64,000 nt of DNA from Streptomyces lincolnensis (GTDB lineage: Bacteria; Actinomycetota; Actinomycetes; Streptomycetales; Streptomycetaceae). This document shows positions 15,754-24,379 of this stretch, piece after piece. Below the pieces are notes generated by a model, which saw only the letters and a program-made list of their open reading frames with translations, did not search any database and was not told the origin of the DNA. The position numbers and the translations under genes were made by a program. The stretch's first letter is position 1; each line of letters starts with the position of its first letter. The DNA lies in the NCBI RefSeq assembly GCF_001685355.1, contig NZ_CP016438.1, positions 4,650,001 through 4,714,000 of the forward strand. The letters run 5' to 3'.

Positions 15754-16857
15754 ATGGACGTCAACCCGACCGGCCAAGGAAACCGCATTTTTGTGAGCTA
15801 CGCCCATCTCGATGATGAACTGCTTAACCAGGCCGTAGAGCACTTCACTAAAGATTTGCAGAGTTTCTACGCCGCCAAGACGGGCGGCACACTCGATATC
15901 TTCTTTGATCGGGAGAGCATTGGCTGGGGAACGGACTGGAGGCGCAGAATTGACTCCGAATTGCGAGGGGCCTCCATTTTCATGCCGATTATCACGATGC
16001 AATACTTCAATCGTCCGGCATGCCGCGAGGAGCTGAATGCTTTTCATGGAAGCGCAGAACTGCTTGGGGCTGGGTATCTAATCCTTCCTGTGGTTATTCT
16101 CGGCGCGAGTGGCATTACTGCGGATAGCCAAATGCCCGAGGTGCGATTGATCGAGTCGCTGCAATTTGAGAATCTAGAGGAAGCTTTTTTGGCTGGTCGC
16201 GGGACAAGGGAATGGAGGGAAGCGCTTTCGCGTATCACGGATAAGCTGGTTAGTGTCATTTCCCGTGCAGAAGAAAATCTTGCAAATGTAGAATCTTCCG
16301 AATTGACCCTTGAGGCAGTGAGCGGTGATGATGACTTCGATCTTTTTCAGCACTTTGATGAATTGAATCAGATCGGGGAACGCCTCGCGTCGGAGATGGA
16401 AGACTCGACGCGAGATCTGACTAATTGGTGCACGGTTGTTCAGGATGAAATGCAGAAATTTGGCGCGACTTCGCCAGCCGTTTTGCGCGCTCAATCGGTG
16501 GTGATGGCTAGGGCCGTCCAGGAGCCGTCCCTAAAACTGCAGAGCAGCGCTACCGCTCTCGCCCAATCAGTTACGGGTGCAGATGCCCTCCTGCGTTCGA
16601 TGGTAGGACAGTTGGTTGGCGTCAACACCTCGCATGGTGCTGAGCTTGCAGAAAAGATCATCGCGGACATCACTCAAGGCTCATCCAGCCTTCAGCCCTT
16701 CGTGGATGGATTGGCGGAAATCTTGGAGATGCTGAAAACCATGGAAATCATGAGTGTCCCATTGCGTAAAGCGATTAAGCCCGGGAGGGTCGGATTCACT
16801 AAGTGGCAAGATGCGATGAAGACAATTGAGGGATGGCAAGGCCTGTCTGTTCGTTGA
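15754..16857 (+). CDS. TIR-domain protein, candidate NADase defence effector
   Basis: 367 residues. The N-terminal TIR domain (about 10-135) has RIFVSYAHLDDE (strand A and box 1), LDIFFDRESIGWGTDWR, ASIFMPIITMQYFNRPAC and the C-x-x-E motif C90-R-E-E93; Glu93 is in the position of the catalytic Glu of NAD-cleaving TIRs. The remaining 230 residues are helical with no membrane segment and no recognised sensor. ATG 15754 follows GGAGGAAGC. Base composition is near 50% GC with many AAA, TTT and ATT codons, unlike its neighbours, indicating recent transfer. It converges on the DUF4145 gene with a 3-bp gap. Role in phage defence is inferred from family and context. Confidence 0.85.
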   Translation: MDVNPTGQGNRIFVSYAHLDDELLNQAVEHFTKDLQSFYAAKTGGTLDIFFDRESIGWGTDWRRRIDSELRGASIFMPIITMQYFNRPACREELNAFHGSAELLGAGYLILPVVILGASGITADSQMPEVRLIESLQFENLEEAFLAGRGTREWREALSRITDKLVSVISRAEENLANVESSELTLEAVSGDDDFDLFQHFDELNQIGERLASEMEDSTRDLTNWCTVVQDEMQKFGATSPAVLRAQSVVMARAVQEPSLKLQSSATALAQSVTGADALLRSMVGQLVGVNTSHGAELAEKIIADITQGSSSLQPFVDGLAEILEMLKTMEIMSVPLRKAIKPGRVGFTKWQDAMKTIEGWQGLSVR

Positions 16858-16860
16858 TCC

Positions 16861-17487
16861 CTATTCCTTTTCTTCGCGTCGTTGCTTGAATTTTTCAAAT
16901 TGCGCCGCATAGACGTAGAGGTAATCCATCAGCGCTTCGGCAAGTGCCAGGGCATCGGCAGCGTCACCCTGCGTCACAGGATTATCGTTGTAGTGCGCTC
17001 CTTCATTTCCGAGCAGTCGGAGAGCTTGGCTCCATTCCAGGAGGCGCCCGTCGATCTTTCCGCTTTCTTTCAGCTCTTCCAGCATGCGGATTAGTGGTGC
17101 CCGCTTACTGACACCCTGATCAATAGAGACACCCTCCAATGTTCGCCGCACCATTACGACAGTGGCCGTATACGCTTTAACGGAAAAGCAGCGGTGGGCT
17201 TCCTCGTGCTGTCGCCTTAGTGGCTCAGGAATGAGCCAACTGAGCATTCTTCTGGTGTTGGGCCAAACTGTGACGGGCTCTCCATCCCAGCCCTTCCCGT
17301 AATCCTCTTCCAAAGCTAGAAGACCCTCGCCGCATTTAGTGCATCGTGCGAGTTGCAGAAGAGTTGGGAGCCCTTTTTCTAGATTTCTTTCGACTAGTTC
17401 GCCCTCGACCACCGCCATGACCATTTGGTCACAGGTACCGCACGTGGCGAGGATGTTGCTTCCAATACGATCGGATGCTTCTGTCAT
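16861..17487 (-). CDS. Zinc-ribbon plus DUF4145 (HEPN-like) protein
   Basis: 208 residues from ATG 17487; an upstream TTG at 17553 would add 22 residues. Two Cys pairs (CGTCDQ and CTKCGEG) form a probable zinc ribbon at the N-terminus. The C-terminal half is DUF4145: RRTLEGVSIDQGV, IRMLEELKESGKID and the signature LRLLGNEGAHYNDNPV, then a helix ending in YLYVYAAQFEKF. DUF4145 is helical, related to HEPN folds, and often adjoins restriction or other defence genes. GC content is low, as in the TIR gene it faces. Whether the two act together is unproven. Confidence 0.8.
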   Translation of the reverse strand: MTEASDRIGSNILATCGTCDQMVMAVVEGELVERNLEKGLPTLLQLARCTKCGEGLLALEEDYGKGWDGEPVTVWPNTRRMLSWLIPEPLRRQHEEAHRCFSVKAYTATVVMVRRTLEGVSIDQGVSKRAPLIRMLEELKESGKIDGRLLEWSQALRLLGNEGAHYNDNPVTQGDAADALALAEALMDYLYVYAAQFEKFKQRREEKE

Positions 17488-17734
17488 GGGGCCATCGTAA
17501 GGAGTTAACGACACCTCCAGCGGATGCTTTTGCAGATCTGACGAGGCGGCCAAGGGCGTGGGTTCGACCGGCCCCAGCCACGCCTCTCACAGCAAGCGGC
17601 TGATGGCTGTGCGCGCGGCATGGGCCCCGGCCGGGCTGGAGCGGGGCGGAGACTGGAGCGCAGGCCCGGCCGGGGGGCGGGCCGCGCGCGGGGAGCGGAG
17701 CGAGCCGCCTTGAACCAGTAGAGAAAGTTGCAAC

Positions 17735-17875
17735 TCAGTCGGTCCGCTGGGGCGGTCGGGGCTTGAAGTCGTATGCGCAGGCTGGGAGTTCTGTGCCTTG
17801 GCGGTGTGCGAGGGGCACGAAGATCACGGGGCGGATCGTCCATGTGATGCGGGTGGTGTAGAAGGTGACCGACAC
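17735..17875 (-). CDS. Possible 46-residue protein or gene fragment
   Basis: GTG 17875 to TGA 17735: VSVTFYTTRITWTIRPVIFV then PLAHRQGTELPACAYDF. Amino-acid composition and codon bias are better than in the overlapping frames. No clear ribosome-binding site. It may be the intact small protein or the end of a lost gene of the element. Low confidence. Confidence 0.3.
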   Translation of the reverse strand: MSVTFYTTRITWTIRPVIFVPLAHRQGTELPACAYDFKPRPPQRTD

Positions 17876-18075
17876 CGTGCAGGGTTCGGAGCGCAAGAGG
17901 GCTGTGACCGAGCACGGAAGTTGTCACGTTTGAGCTGCCCCGACCTTGCTCTCCGGGGTGCCGTGAGCACGATTGTTGTCACCGAAGGTGCATTGTTCTT
18001 GTCACCTTGAGATCGTTTGCGGTCTTGCTGTCACCAGTACGCCGGGTTCCGCTTCTCTGACGGGGTGGCGGAGCT

Positions 18076-18282
18076 TCAGGGGTCCGGTGGGGTACACGCC
18101 GGGGCAGCCGACGGTGCGGGGTACACGCCCTTGTGGTCGCATTCGGGTATGCGGGACCGGACGAGTGATTCGGTCAGGCCTTCCCAGCCGTGGCCGTGGC
18201 TCTCGGCGTTGTGATCCTCGAAGACGTCGGCGATCTGCGGAGGTCCGGGGTGCTCCGGATATCCAGTTGAGCAGATGATCAC
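18076..18282 (-). CDS. Possible small hypothetical protein
   Basis: 68 residues: GYPEHPGPPQIADVFEDHNA, then ESHGHGWEGLTESLVRSRIP, ending in an Ala/Pro-rich tail. Composition is protein-like, and it follows the 172-codon gene on the same strand after 73 bp. No family recognised and no strong start signal, so it may be a fragment. Confidence 0.3.
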   Translation of the reverse strand: MIICSTGYPEHPGPPQIADVFEDHNAESHGHGWEGLTESLVRSRIPECDHKGVYPAPSAAPACTPPDP

Positions 18283-18355
18283 TTGAGATCATGGCGCGGA
18301 CGACAGCGAGTGCCGCCGGCAGGCAAGGCTCCCAGGTCGGCCGGGAAGAGACGGC

Positions 18356-18874
18356 TTAGCGGCCGACGGTGCTCCAGTCGGTGGGGGCGGGAGCCACCAA
18401 GCGCCCCGCGGCGTGCTCGCGGAGGCGCCGGGTCAGTTCTGGCAAGTCGTATGCAGGGAAGCTCACTTGAAGCAGCTGTAGGCGAAACTGAGATGCCAGC
18501 TCCTCCTGGAACATCGCCGCGTCCATCGGCTTGACCGTCATGTCCCACGCGTCCGGGGCTGCCCAATGCGTCATCCGGACGTAGAACGCGTCCCGCAGGC
18601 CGGCGTTCGCCACGGCCGAGAGGAAGGCCAGGCCGCTGTCGACAGGGAAGTCGATCAGCGTCCAGCCGCGCCTGGACTCCACCCACTCCTCCATGTGCGG
18701 CAGCTTCTGCGGCCAGTCCGCGTTGCTCTCGCCGACATCCTGGCAGCAGGTGAAGGTGTCGAAACCACACTCCCAGATCGCCTGGATCGTCGGTGCGAGC
18801 TGCTCGTCGATCTGTGCGTGCCGGTCGCCGACCCGGACGAGAACGGTGGAGTGCGTTCCTTCGTGAGACGTCAT
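18356..18874 (-). CDS. Hypothetical cargo protein
   Basis: 172 residues from ATG 18874. The start STVLVRVGDRHAQIDEQLAP leads to IQAIWECGFDTFTCCQDVGE, with a Cys pair that might bind metal. WTLIDFPVDSGLAFLSAVAN and FRLQLLQVSFPAYDLPELTR follow. No membrane helix. Not recognised; similar proteins appear as orphans in Streptomyces accessory DNA. It is the only substantial gene between the IS21-like ends. Earlier in-frame starts (to 18985) give an implausible leader. Confidence 0.6.
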   Translation of the reverse strand: MTSHEGTHSTVLVRVGDRHAQIDEQLAPTIQAIWECGFDTFTCCQDVGESNADWPQKLPHMEEWVESRRGWTLIDFPVDSGLAFLSAVANAGLRDAFYVRMTHWAAPDAWDMTVKPMDAAMFQEELASQFRLQLLQVSFPAYDLPELTRRLREHAAGRLVAPAPTDWSTVGR

Positions 18875-19198
18875 CGAGCGAGCATAAGAGCAGGGTACGA
18901 CACCTGGGCTGGCGCTCCGGGTAGATGTTGTACCGGTCCGACATCCCCATGGCTGCCCACGGCCGAGCCCGCCCGCCGCGCTCACACGAGCGAGCCAGGA
19001 CGCTCAGTCACACCTGCACGGGAATCCGCCAGGCCGCACGGTGACAGTTGTCCTGCTCAGGTGACAACTAGCGTGCTCAGTCACAAGGGCTCGTCGTGTG
19101 TCTATGCGGCCGTCGTACAGCCACTGCCACGGCATCGCCTACCGCGCCGCAGCCGTGACTCCGGCCGCCTTCCCGGCTGCGATGGGGGCCACGGCCTG

Positions 19199-20161
19199 AT
19201 GTCCGATCTGGTGACACTTCTGGAGGTGGGTGGTCCTGTCGCCGCGCTCGGCGGCGGGGCTGCCTACACCCGGGCCAAGCACCCTCGCGTGTACTGGCCC
19301 ACGGTCGGCCTGCCGATATTCACCGCCCGGCTCCTCGGCTCGTACGGTTCGGTCATGGAGGCGTGCGGCTTGACCGTGGCGCCGTCCCGGCTGCGGGTCC
19401 TCGTCGTCAAGGCCACGACCCGGCGTGAGGTCCGGCCGGTGCCGCCTCGGCGGGGGATCAGTCGGCCTACTTCGACCGGGCTGCGGCTTCGTCTCCGGCT
19501 CGCTCCCGGACAGGAACCCACCGATGTCGCCGCTTCGGCCGAACGGCTTCGGCCTGCCTGGGGCGTTCACGCCGCGTACGTCTCGACCGTCAAGCCGGGC
19601 GTCGTCGAACTACGGCTCGTCGGCTTCGACGTACTGCGAAACGCGCGAATGCCCCGTAAGGCCACCGCCGAACTCCTCAAGGTGCCCGTGGCACTGCGAA
19701 AAGACGCCACTCCCTTCATACGCGACTACCACACCAGCTCACCCTCGGCGCCACCCTGTCCGGCAAGTCCATGTACCTGCGGCACCTGGTCACGGGCCTC
19801 GCCCGGCAGCCCGTCGCCCTAGTCGGCATCGACTGCAAGCGGGATGTGGAGCTGGCGCCGTTCGCCTCCCGGCTCTCGGCCCTCGCGACCGATCCCGACG
19901 AGGCGGCCGAGCTGCTGCCCGTGCTCGTCAAGGAGATGGAAGACCACTACGACCTGATCAAGGCCCGGCAGGGCATCGCGCCAAGAGGAGATCACCTCCG
20001 ACATCTGGGGCCTGCCCGAGGGCGAACGCCCGGTGCCGATCGTGCTGTTCGTCGACGAGGTGGCCGAACTCTTCCTCGTCGCCACGAAGAAGGACGAGGA
20101 ACGCCGGGACGAGATGGTCACCCAGCTCATCCGCCTCGCCCAGCTCGGCCGCGCCGCCTGA
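19199..20161 (+). pseudogene. Frameshifted FtsK/SpoIIIE-type transfer gene (Tra) of an integrative element
   Basis: The N-terminal part (MSDLVTLLEVGGPVAALGGG) with short hydrophobic segments is followed by LAPGQEPTDVAASAERLRPA. A frameshift near 19735 is needed to reach the Walker A motif LTLGATLSGKS and MYLRHLVTGLARQPV, GIDCKRDVELAPF. A second near 19982 leads to EITSDIWGLPEGERPVPIV and the Walker B stretch LFVDEVAELFLVATKKDEE. The frame stops at GRAA, where intact TraSA-type proteins continue for about 100 residues. Such septal DNA translocases move actinomycete integrative elements between mycelia. The lesions make this copy non-functional. ATG overlaps an upstream TGA, a normal operon junction. 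Confidence 0.8.
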
Positions 20162-20498
20162 TGCCGTCCAGCCAGGAGCGGACCCGCAAAGCTATGGCTT
20201 CGGTCTTCGATCACCAAAGACGTACGCCATGGTCAGAGCCAACCGCCGCAGGATCCGTCTGAACATTGTGCTGGCAATGTTCGCTGAAATGTTGAGCGAG
20301 CAAAGTTCGGGAGCACGCTCACAAAGTTGATTCGAGATTTCACGCGTGAGAGATTGGAGTCTAGAAAGACTGCGGACCTGGATCCGGCGGCAACCAGATC
20401 CAGGCCCTCGTGCAGTCAGCGAGCCCGGTCGCGTAGGAGCAGACCGGGCTCGCTGCATGTGCAGCACCCGATCCCGACCGTTCTCGCGCGTGACTCGC
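20162..20498. other. Remnant region after the transfer pseudogene
   Basis: 337 bp with only a 33-codon open frame (20229-20330, starting MVRANRRRIRLNIVL) of unclear status and a terminator at 20418. Probably decayed element DNA. Confidence 0.35.
20418..20454. terminator. Hairpin terminator
   Basis: AGCGAGCCCGGTC and its exact complement (13 bp) around 11 bases. It stands at the 3' side of the small minus-strand membrane protein gene and after the decayed transfer gene. Confidence 0.7.
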
Positions 20499-20618
20499 TC
20501 ATCGAGCGAACTGCATCACGCCGGTAGCGATGGCCACCACTAGGCCCGCTCCCGTAAGCCAGACCTGCCACCTCTCGGCGCTGGTCCACCCACGAGGCTC
20601 GTCCTTCTCAAGGCTCAC
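20499..20618 (-). CDS. 39-residue single-helix membrane protein
   Basis: GTG 20618, preceded by GGAG-type bases, gives VSLEKDEPRGWTSAERWQVW and then one helix LTGAGLVVAIATGVMQFA with a final Arg. Such tiny proteins with an amphipathic start and one helix are common and uncharacterised in Streptomyces. It ends 44 bp before a terminator. Later or earlier starts (up to 20687) are possible. Confidence 0.45.
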   Translation of the reverse strand: MSLEKDEPRGWTSAERWQVWLTGAGLVVAIATGVMQFAR

Positions 20619-20825
20619 CTCTACCACCTCCCCTTCTCCTCCAGCCGGCCCGCTTCTCAGACCGGAGCCTTTGAACTCGCATACCACTGCGCGGAGTTCA
20701 GGGGAGGTTCAGGTAAGGCGCGACAAGCATACCGGTGACTTCGTCAGTCACCGAGGCACACCGGAACGCTTGACAGCGGCCCCGAATCCCTTTCACGGCT
20801 CAGAGACGGCCCCAGCACAACAACG

Positions 20826-20862
20826 AGCCCCCTACCAGCGGACAACCCGCAGGTAGGGGGCT
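20826..20862 (-). terminator. gpmA terminator
   Basis: AGCCCCCTACC and GGTAGGGGGCT form an 11-bp stem with a 15-base loop, 14 bp past the gpmA stop. Confidence 0.75.
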
Positions 20863-20875
20863 TGATCAGCTCTGG

Positions 20876-21637
20876 CTACTTCTTCTTGCCCTGGTTCTTG
20901 ACCGCCTCGATCGCCGCCGCGGCCGCGTCGGGGTCGAGGTAGGTGCCGCCGGGGTTGAGCGGCTTGAAGTCGGCGTCCAGTTCGTAGGAGAGGGGGATGC
21001 CGGTCGGGATGTTGAGGCCCGCGATGTCGGCGTCGGAGATGCCGTCGAGGTGCTTGACCAGGGCGCGGAGGGAGTTGCCGTGGGCGGCGACCAGAACCGT
21101 GCGGCCGGTCAGGAGGTCCGGGACGATGGCGTCGAACCAGTAGGGGAGCATGCGGACGACGACGTCCTTCAGGCACTCCGTGCGCGGGCGCAGCTCCGGG
21201 GGGAGAGTGGCGTAGCGCGGGTCGGAGAACTGGGAGTACTCGGCGTCGATGTCGAGCGGCGGCGGGGGCGTGTCGTAGGAGCGGCGCCAGAGCATGAACT
21301 GCTCCTCGCCGAACTCGGCGAGGGTCTGGGCCTTGTCCTTGCCCTGGAGGGCGCCGTAGTGGCGCTCGTTCAGACGCCAGGAGCGGTGGACCGGGATCCA
21401 GAGGCGGTCCGCGGACTCCAGGGCGAGCTGGGCGGTGCGGATGGCGCGCTTCTGGAGGGACGTGTGGACCACGTCGGGGAGCAGGCCGGCGTCCTTGAGC
21501 AGCTCACCGCCGCGGACTGCCTCCTTCTCGCCCTTCTCGTTGAGGTTGACGTCCACCCAGCCGGTGAACAGGTTCTTCGCGTTCCATTCGCTCTCGCCGT
21601 GGCGGAGGAGGATCAGCTTGTACGGTGCGTCGGCCAT
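20876..21637 (-). CDS. gpmA: 2,3-bisphosphoglycerate-dependent phosphoglycerate mutase
   Basis: 253 residues, full length. Interconverts 3- and 2-phosphoglycerate in glycolysis through a phosphohistidine. His13 of [10 protein letters not shown] is the phosphorylated residue; [10 protein letters not shown] and the second His in [13 protein letters not shown] complete the active site. The C-terminus NQGKKK is encoded by the 18 bp that recur at 11055 and 14642, so the gene end appears to be an integration target whose reading frame has been preserved. ATG at 21637. Sequence and codon use are ordinary for a core gene. Confidence 0.96.
   Translation of the reverse strand: MADAPYKLILLRHGESEWNAKNLFTGWVDVNLNEKGEKEAVRGGELLKDAGLLPDVVHTSLQKRAIRTAQLALESADRLWIPVHRSWRLNERHYGALQGKDKAQTLAEFGEEQFMLWRRSYDTPPPPLDIDAEYSQFSDPRYATLPPELRPRTECLKDVVVRMLPYWFDAIVPDLLTGRTVLVAAHGNSLRALVKHLDGISDADIAGLNIPTGIPLSYELDADFKPLNPGGTYLDPDAAAAAIEAVKNQGKKK
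20877..20894. repeat. Attachment-site-like repeat, copy C (inside gpmA)
   Basis: TACTTCTTCTTGCCCTGG overlaps the last six codons of gpmA. To its right is gpmA coding sequence without phased repeats, so this is the chromosomal side of the inserted block. Confidence 0.7.
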
Positions 21638-21790
21638 GCGGACGAGCGTAATCGAAGGGCTCGGCCTCTTGGGCGGTGCGCCCGGCAGGCGGACGGTTGA
21701 CGGGATCTGTTAATCGAGTGGTCACCGGCCACGCGCCCCTCGTAAGTTGCTCTTGCCGCCTGAGCCGCTTACATCCGTGGGGGATCCGTC

Positions 21791-23056
21791 ATGTCCGTCG
21801 TTGCCCTGAGACGTGCCGTCCGGGAGACCGTCTCCGGGCTTCCCCGCGAGTTCTGGTGGCTGTGGACCAGCACGCTGGTCAACCGGCTGGGTGCCTTCGT
21901 CGCCACCTTCATGGCCCTGTACCTGACCCTGGACCGGGGCTACTCCGCCTCCTACGCGGGGCTCGTCGTCTCGCTCTACGGGCTGGGCGGGGTGATCTCG
22001 TCCCTGGGCGGCGGGGTGATGACCGACCGGCTCGGCCGGCGGCCCACGCTGCTCATCGCGCAGGCGTCGACCGCGGTGTCCGTCGCGCTGCTGGGGTTCG
22101 TGCACCATCCCGTCGCGATCGCGGGGGTCGCCTGCCTCGTCGGCATGGCGTCCAACGCCTCGCGGCCAGCGGTACAGGCGATGATGGCGGACATCGTGCG
22201 GCCCGAGGACCGGGTGCGGGCCTTCTCGTTGAACTACTGGGCCATCAACCTCGGGTTCGCCGTCTCCTCCGCGGCCGCCGGGTTCATCGCCGAGACCAGC
22301 TACCTCGCGGGCTTCCTGATCGAGGCCGGTATGACCGCCGTGTGCGCGGTGGTCATCTTCCTCAAGCTGCCCGAGTCGCGGCCCGAGCAGAGGAAGGCCG
22401 AGAAGGGGTCCGTGGAAGACGTCCGGCTCGGGACCGTCCTGCGCGACGGGCGCTTCATGGGCGTCGTCGGACTGTCCTTCCTCATCGCGCTGGTCTTCCA
22501 GCAGGGCTCGGTCGGTCTGCCGGTGGCCATGGGCGAGGCCGGGTTCACGCCCGCGGACTACGGCGTCGCGATCGCCGTCAACGGCGTACTGATCGTCGCG
22601 CTCCAGATCCCGGTCACCCGGTTCATCGAACACCGGGACACCAAGCGGCTGCTGGTGGTCTCCTCGCTCCTCGCGGGCTACGGCTTCGGCCTCACCGCCT
22701 TCGCCGGGTCCCTCGGCCTGTTCGCCCTCACCGTCTGCGTGTGGACCCTGGGCGAGATGATCAACGCGCCGACGCAGACCGGCCTGGTCGTCCGGCTGTC
22801 CCCCACCCACGGCCGCGGGCGCTACCAGGGCATGTACACCCTGTCCTGGTCCGTCGCGGGCCTGATCGCCCCCCTGATGTCCGGCGTCGTCATCGACCGG
22901 TACGGCGCGGAGTGGCTGTGGGGGCTGTGCGCGGTCGTCGGCACGGTGGCCGCGATCGGATACGCGGCCCTGATGCGGCGCCTGCCGGCCGAGGAACCCG
23001 TCACCGCCGGGAAGCCGCCGGCGGCCACCGTGCCGACCGAGGTCGAACCGGCCTGA
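21791..23056 (+). CDS. MFS transporter
   Basis: 421 residues with about 12 hydrophobic segments. The loop between helices 2 and 3 has GGVMTDRLGRRPTLL, the classic DRxGRR signature of major facilitator proteins, and the second half has the weaker counterpart after VTRFIEHRDTKRLL. An ASRPAVQAMMADIV stretch resembles drug:H+ antiporters of the DHA1 type. Substrate unknown. ATG 21791 has GGGGGATC upstream. It is divergent from gpmA (153 bp apart). Confidence 0.9.
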   Translation: MSVVALRRAVRETVSGLPREFWWLWTSTLVNRLGAFVATFMALYLTLDRGYSASYAGLVVSLYGLGGVISSLGGGVMTDRLGRRPTLLIAQASTAVSVALLGFVHHPVAIAGVACLVGMASNASRPAVQAMMADIVRPEDRVRAFSLNYWAINLGFAVSSAAAGFIAETSYLAGFLIEAGMTAVCAVVIFLKLPESRPEQRKAEKGSVEDVRLGTVLRDGRFMGVVGLSFLIALVFQQGSVGLPVAMGEAGFTPADYGVAIAVNGVLIVALQIPVTRFIEHRDTKRLLVVSSLLAGYGFGLTAFAGSLGLFALTVCVWTLGEMINAPTQTGLVVRLSPTHGRGRYQGMYTLSWSVAGLIAPLMSGVVIDRYGAEWLWGLCAVVGTVAAIGYAALMRRLPAEEPVTAGKPPAATVPTEVEPA

Positions 23057-23070
23057 CAGTACCCCTGACG

Positions 23071-23496
23071 TCAGGGGTGCATCCGCGCCCCCTTCACCAC
23101 CTTGTCCACCGCGTTCCGCGGCCCGTACACGGCCAGCCCCACCAGGTCCAGGTCCCCCGTCGGCACGGCCCGCACCGCCGCCCGGTTGTCGCGGTCGTTG
23201 CCCGTGGCGAACAGGTCACTCGTGAACACCGCGCGCGGGAGCGCGCGGGACAGCACGCGCGCGTGGGCCGTCGTCAGCGTCTCCTTCGTGCCCTGGAAGA
23301 CCAGCACCGGCTGGCGGAACATCGGCAGGTAGGTCACGCCGTCGGCGTCCTCGTACGGCTCGCCGACCACCTCGGGGGCCTGCGTGCCCAGGCCGCTGAC
23401 GAGGAACGCGGTGACGTTCAGGCGCTGCCAGGGCTCCAGGTCCTCGCGGAGCAGGACGGCGATCTTGGTGTCGAAACGGATGGGTTCGTCGCTCAT
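23071..23496 (-). CDS. DUF2000 family protein
   Basis: 141 residues from ATG 23496. The motifs FDTKIAVLLREDLEPWQRLN, NVTAFLVSGLGTQ and PMFRQPVLVFQGTKETL fit DUF2000, a small alpha/beta family related to peptidyl-tRNA hydrolase PTH2 folds. The reaction is unknown. It is divergent from an AraC-type regulator with only 49 bp between starts, a layout that usually means the regulator controls both. Confidence 0.82.
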   Translation of the reverse strand: MSDEPIRFDTKIAVLLREDLEPWQRLNVTAFLVSGLGTQAPEVVGEPYEDADGVTYLPMFRQPVLVFQGTKETLTTAHARVLSRALPRAVFTSDLFATGNDRDNRAAVRAVPTGDLDLVGLAVYGPRNAVDKVVKGARMHP

Positions 23497-23545
23497 ACGT
23501 CGAGACTGCCGATCGGTGCCCGGTGTCGTCTTGTACGTTCTTTGC

Positions 23546-24355
23546 ATGGTCACCCGGCAGGAAGTCACCGCCTGGCGCCCGGCCGTCCCGGGCGTCACCG
23601 AGGTCTTCCACGCCCACTTCACCGAGTACGCCTATCCGATGCACGTCCATGAGGCGTGGACGCTGCTCATCGTGGACGACGGGGCCGTGCGCTACGACCT
23701 GGACCGGCACGAGCACGGGACGCCGGGCGACACGGTGTCGCTGTTGCCGCCGCACGTCCCGCACAACGGCTCGCCCGTCACACCGGACGGCTTTCGCAAG
23801 CGGGTCGTCTACCTCGACGGCACGCATCTGGGCGACGACCTCATCGGGCCCGCCGTCGACGGTCCCGATCTGCGGGATCCCGTACTGCGGCGGCGGGTCG
23901 GGCAGATGCACACCGCGCTCGCGCGGCCGGGCGAGGAGCTGGAGGCCGAGAGCAGGCTGACGCTGATCGGCGACCGGCTGCGGGTGCTGCTGCGGCCCCG
24001 GCTGTACGCGCGGCCCGCGCGCCGGGACCCCGCACTCGCCGGGCGGCTGCGCGAGCTGCTGGACGAGCGGGTGGTCGAGGGGCTGTCGCTGGAGGAGGCC
24101 GCACGGGTCGTACGGGCTCATCCGGCCCATCTCGTACGGGCGTTCAGTACCGCGTACGGCATCGCTCCGCACCAGTATCTGAACGCCCGCCGCGTCGACC
24201 GGGCCCGGCGGCTGCTGCTGGCGGGGCGCGGGCCGGCGGATGTCGCCGCGCTCACCGGCTTCCACGACCAGGCCCATCTCACCCGGCACTTCCGGAAGTT
24301 GGTGGGGGTCACGCCGGGTCGGTACGCGAGATCCGCGGAAGGCGTCCGTCCGTGA
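23546..24355 (+). CDS. AraC family transcriptional regulator
   Basis: 269 residues. An N-terminal cupin-like sensor (about 15-100: YAYPMHVHEAWTLLIVDDG, HEHGTPGDTVSLLPPHVPHN) precedes the double helix-turn-helix domain (about 165-260) with SLEEAARVVRAHPAHLVRAF and PADVAALTGFHDQAHLTRHF and the closing VGVTPGRYA. Probably senses a small molecule and controls the divergent DUF2000 gene and itself. ATG at 23546. Confidence 0.9.
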   Translation: MVTRQEVTAWRPAVPGVTEVFHAHFTEYAYPMHVHEAWTLLIVDDGAVRYDLDRHEHGTPGDTVSLLPPHVPHNGSPVTPDGFRKRVVYLDGTHLGDDLIGPAVDGPDLRDPVLRRRVGQMHTALARPGEELEAESRLTLIGDRLRVLLRPRLYARPARRDPALAGRLRELLDERVVEGLSLEEAARVVRAHPAHLVRAFSTAYGIAPHQYLNARRVDRARRLLLAGRGPADVAALTGFHDQAHLTRHFRKLVGVTPGRYARSAEGVRP

Positions 24356-24379
24356 TCGGCGGCGGTTAGCGTCCTTTCC

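Larger units (their letters stand above)
17964..19079. mobile_element. Possible non-autonomous IS (IS21-like ends) carrying one gene
   Basis: The left end TGAGCACGATTGTTGTCACC (17964-17983) matches the right end read inward, TGAGCACGCTAGTTGTCACC (19079-19060), at 18 of 20 positions. Each end has a second TTGTCACC-type repeat about 20 bp further in (17996-18006; 19041-19057). TG...CA termini with internal repeats recall IS21-type ends. No istA or istB is present; inside is the 172-codon gene at 18356-18874. I find no obvious target duplication. Confidence 0.4.

Noticed and set aside
15614..15796. 60-codon open frame overlapping the TIR start
   Set aside because: It includes a TTA codon, overlaps the TIR gene by 43 bp and shows no family; the TIR promoter is expected here.
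17505..17927. 140-codon minus-strand frame
   Set aside because: Arg/Pro-rich shadow composition; only the shorter 46-codon frame in another phase looks protein-like.
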